From Piper betle (lineage: Eukaryota > Streptophyta > Magnoliopsida > Piperales > Piperaceae), in assembly GCA_033002965.1 (NCBI GenBank), contig JAURVB010001757.1:1-64000 (forward strand): a stretch of 64,000 bases of DNA, read 5' to 3'. This document shows positions 60,603 to 64,000 of the stretch, in pieces; the first letter of the stretch is position 1; the number at the start of each line of letters is the position of its first letter. The translations under genes and the position numbers were made by a program. The notes below the pieces were generated by a model. That model was not told where the DNA came from and ran no database searches. It saw only the letters and a list, made by a program, of their open reading frames with translations.

Positions 60603-62109
60603 GAAAGTTTTACTGGAGCTTTTTGTGGGGACTGCTCCGACGACGGTATTTAACTAAATGAATAAATCATAGCGGTGGTTATTTTTTGCCTTGATGCTTT
60701 GAAAGCAGCAAACAAGAACATGCGATATGTAGATTAATAGAACGTCAGCCGAGGGTTTTTTAATCCAGTTTTGATTGGAGAGAGTCCTTATGTGAACTTA
60801 TCTTACTGTCAAAAGTTGCTTTATGTGGCTGGTTGCTTGCCAATAAATGAAGTGATTTGCTTGAGTTTTTTACATGAAATTTCAATTTGGAGAGCGTGCC
60901 AACATATGTTTGTGTTTAATTCATATCATCGATCTATACTTCATACTTGATTTCCTCAAAGTTGTTCAAATATAAGTTTCCCTATGAGGGAATGTTATTA
61001 GTTTTGTCGAGCTAGTTTTGCTCTACCTTCCTTGCTTGGATTGTGGATCAAGGACACGGCATCCTGTGTGACCAGTCGAGTAACATGTTGACATGGGTAT
61101 ATCATAGTTCTCTTGGACTTGTTAAATGAAAATTTTTTTGATAAAAGTGTGGGTTCATGATCAATTTAAGGCGACTCGAAGTAGGTATATCGTGTAAAAT
61201 GGTTATGTTCTTGACACATAATTAGTTTTAGATGATGAAAATAATATAAAATATGGTGTGCTATTATTTTATTTCATATGATGATTAATTAATTTTTAAA
61301 ATAATTTTAATATAATCTTAAAAATATTAAACATTTTCTTAAGTTGCGCATAGATCTTACCAGTTTCGAATAATTAGAACCATTATATATCTTTTCAACT
61401 TTTCTAAGACTCATGCAGGTGGTGCATATGAAATTCATTAATAATTAACTAATAATATGTAAAAGTAATTTTGAAAATATTACTAATGATTATTTTTAAA
61501 TAAAATAATTAATATCTATATAATTTTAACAAAAACATTTTTTAACACGATAGCTGCATATAAATATTAAAAGTAATTTTACTTTTATTTTAAAAATAAG
61601 TAATAATCTCAATTGGGTAGGTATTAATAAGTTGTAAGGACAAAATTCAATATAAATACGGTGCCATGCAAAAATAAAATTAATTAAACTGAATAAATTT
61701 TTGATTTGTGATTTAGAAAAGAATGACAGATGAAAATTATTTTTAAATTGTGAAGCTTTGAAGAAATAATATATTTCGGTCAAATACGAAACAGTAAAGC
61801 CTTGAATTGACAAAATTGGAAACATGGGGCCCACCACTTTGGTTTTACCAAAATGAGGCTTCTCATGTGGAGGGCGAATTGGGTGGATGTGAAAATATTT
61901 TTGAAAGAGAGAAAAATGGAAAAATCTCACAAAAAGATATATTTACCCCATCATCCATCCAGCATTCACAAAGAAGCATCTTATAAATAGAGGATCTTAT
62001 TTTTATTTTTCACCGAAAGACTAGAGATTCCCCAAGAGATCAAATCATAAATTAATAACACTTAAGAGAAAAGTCAAATAAGGTTTGTTGGTGTATTTTC
62101 AAAATTTTA
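60603..62109. other. Enolase 3' flank and AT-rich intergenic DNA
   Basis: The first 250 bp are probable 3' UTR (an AATAAA lies near 60,842). The remainder is AT-rich with no recognisable gene on either strand. Confidence 0.6.
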
Positions 62110-62440
62110 GGTTTGTTAAGCCAAAAGGTTAGCCTAGTGCGGTTGAGTCAATATATGTGCCCCGACTTGGTTTAGCTAACTTGTTATCCTATCTTGGTTG
62201 AGTTCATACACTTGCGTGGCTTAGTTCGACCAACTTACTATCCTCGCCTAATTAAGTCGTAAGTTTGCTCAATTTGTTTAGCCACGTATTGATTGACGCA
62301 GCTTGGTTAAGTCGTGAACTCACTTGGTCAGGTTTGGCCAAATTCTCACTCAACATAGTTGACTTGCAGACTTGCTTGGTCTTGTTGACTTAAATTGCAA
62401 ATTCAAGGTCGTTGACATTCTAACTCAACTAACTCGATAT
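62110..62440. repeat. Degenerate repeat rich in CTTGGTTGAGTC-like words
   Basis: Variants of CTTGGTT(G/A)AGT, GGCTTAGTTCGAC and GTTGACTTG recur irregularly at roughly 35-50-bp spacing. It looks like a decayed minisatellite or repeat fragment; the unit boundaries are unclear. Confidence 0.35.
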
Positions 62441-63068
62441 AATTAAATATCTCTTTTGAGCTTACTTGAATATTGGTTAAATGATAAATTCTCGTGTAAA
62501 TAATTATAATTGCTAAATTGCAACCTAGTGACATTTTGGAAGCTTACAACCCTTGTATTGGAATAGAGTGAAGGAAAGAATTTTTTTAGAGTTTCTTTGC
62601 AAACCTTTGTACTTTGAAGCATTCTCAATAAATGGTTGAACTTGTACTATTTTTTGCGTAGATTTTGTACTTAGTAATTAATTTATTTGCGATACAATTT
62701 ATTAGTAAATGTAACTTGGTGTGACTTTGAACTGTAATATTTGTATTGCATGAACCCTCAACAAAGAAAGAAACAACCGCCATTTTTGGAGTTTGTACAA
62801 AAGGTCAAACACATGTCAAAAACATAAGTAAAAATTTTAATTTACTTCAATTTTAATAAATAAAATAATTTATTACATTTTTAATTTGATTAGAGTTATA
62901 CTTCAAATATTTCTTAATAATAAATAACAATAAATAAATAAATAAAAATATTTAATCATGTAAAAATATTAAACTAAGTATGTATAATTAATTTGATTCA
63001 TATGCTTATAAATACATTAACATTTATTAATTTTTTTAGAATTCTTAAGTAAGATAGAATTATATTGC

Positions 63069-63069
<1 letters not shown>

Positions 63070-63110
<41 letters not shown>

Positions 63111-63111
63111 C
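63070..63111. repeat. (AAT)n microsatellite
   Basis: About fourteen consecutive AAT units. Confidence 0.9.
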
Positions 63112-63540
63112 CACTTACACCCCTTGTAAAATCCGTAACTCAAGTTAGAGTTTTACATTAGCGAACCGCTCAGTTCGAGTTGAGTTCGTTTCATAAACCA
63201 CGTGTTGAGTTAATGCCAGCTATACGTTATGAACGATTAGGGTCATGTGTATCTGAGTATATGATGATTAATGGTAGAAAGATGATAGAGAAATGAATTA
63301 TTAGAATATATAAGAGTATATAGTTATTTTTTAATGTATTTGATTGTAGAATTATTTTTAAGCCAAATAATGCATTAGGATGCATTATAGAGCAGTTGGG
63401 TGGGTTATTAGTTATAGAACATGTCATTGTGATGTTATGATGTGTATTATATTTTATTGGATTTTCCCTTATTTATCTAAATTTTTTAAGGATTATTTAC
63501 GAGTTAGTTATTATTTTTTACTCTAGCCAGAGTCCAATCA
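63112..63540. other. Intergenic DNA before the right-edge island, nothing recognised
   Basis: Short AT-rich stretch without gene signals. Confidence 0.5.
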
Positions 63541-64000
63541 ACTTTTATTTACGAGATTTCCCTTAGAGACCTTCTTCCCCAAACCCTCAATGATGCCCTC
63601 ATCCTTGCCTTCAACGTTGCCTCCGGCTGCTGATCAAGGCCGCCGAGCCCCACTGGAGTGTCACCGTACCGTCCCCCACCTTCTTGACCGCCGCCTGGCC
63701 TCCAAGATGTCCCGACGCCGCATCTTTGCATTACGCGTCCTGACACTGTTTCACTACCGTGCCACCGATGCCCTTCCCCTCGACCTAGGTGGCCTTTCCC
63801 TCACACCTAGTGCCGCTACCAAAGCCACCTAAGGACCAATTGAACAAGCCAACGGACCCCGGCCCACTCGTCACTACCATCGCAATCATTGCCGCCGTTG
63901 CCATCCTCATCACCTTCACTATTGGGTCGAGCTTGCCGAGCCGGTGTCAACCCATAGCCCAAATTGCCTAGTTGGAAGAGTCGCCGAATAATGGCCAGAA
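63541..64000. other. GC-rich island at the right edge, coding status unclear
   Basis: Composition changes abruptly from AT-rich to GC-rich, as at the start of the SMG1 and NILR1-like genes. Plus-strand frames include one from the ATG at 63,590 (80 codons, Ser/Pro/Arg-rich) and another ending at 63,971. The second has a hydrophobic stretch (VTTIAIIAAVAILITFTI) that could be a membrane helix. Neither resembles a protein I recognise and the window ends too soon to judge. It could be the 5' part of a gene or a GC-rich repeat remnant. Confidence 0.3.

Overview
The window is nuclear DNA from a flowering plant, probably a monocot. Genes are intron-rich with GT-AG splice sites. Two genes begin in, or consist of, very GC-rich coding sequence (the SMG1 first exon and the NILR1-like receptor kinase) set in AT-rich surroundings, a contrast typical of commelinid monocots. 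The species cannot be named from this sequence.

Layout. Positions 1-21,440 are a repeat-rich duplicated region. A block of DC1-domain zinc-finger gene piece, about 200-bp tandem repeats, APC13 gene and AT-rich tandem dimer occurs twice in direct orientation (copy A 1-7,720; copy C 13,417-20,784, initial offset 13,420 bp). Between them lie a broken class III peroxidase fragment (7,773-8,575) and the most complete DC1 gene (copy B, 10,198-11,183, minus). Copy B with its upstream repeats runs directly into copy C at 13,417. The two minus-strand APC13 genes (three coding exons, 64 residues each) are intact and easily missed because the exons are tiny.

Positions 21,593-39,769 hold one large 15-exon gene for the NMD kinase SMG1, about 3,760 codons, with a minisatellite-like intron 1. 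About 5.9 kb with no recognised gene follows, including an 89-bp hairpin element with a 9-bp target duplication. Positions 45,892-49,356 encode an LRR receptor kinase of the NILR1 (At1g74360) type. Then come a DUF179/AlgH-like, probably plastid protein (51,158-52,364, plus), the 26S proteasome ankyrin subunit PSMD10 (52,982-55,520, minus) and a complete 17-exon cytosolic enolase (56,740-60,602, plus). The last 3.4 kb hold no recognised gene apart from a GC-rich island at the right edge.

Quality and logic. SMG1 (five) and the NILR1-like gene (two) contain single-base frameshifts inside otherwise well conserved coding sequence, mostly in homopolymers; DC1 copy B has one more. Exon-phase arithmetic closes exactly when each is taken as a one-base error, so consensus indels are the likelier explanation than decay. 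Enolase, PSMD10, the DUF179 gene and both APC13 genes read cleanly. The genes are unrelated housekeeping or signalling genes, not a functional cluster. I found no CRISPR-like array, viral genome or novel multi-gene system. The most unusual content is the recent APC13-bearing tandem duplication, the intronic minisatellite and the tiny hairpin element.
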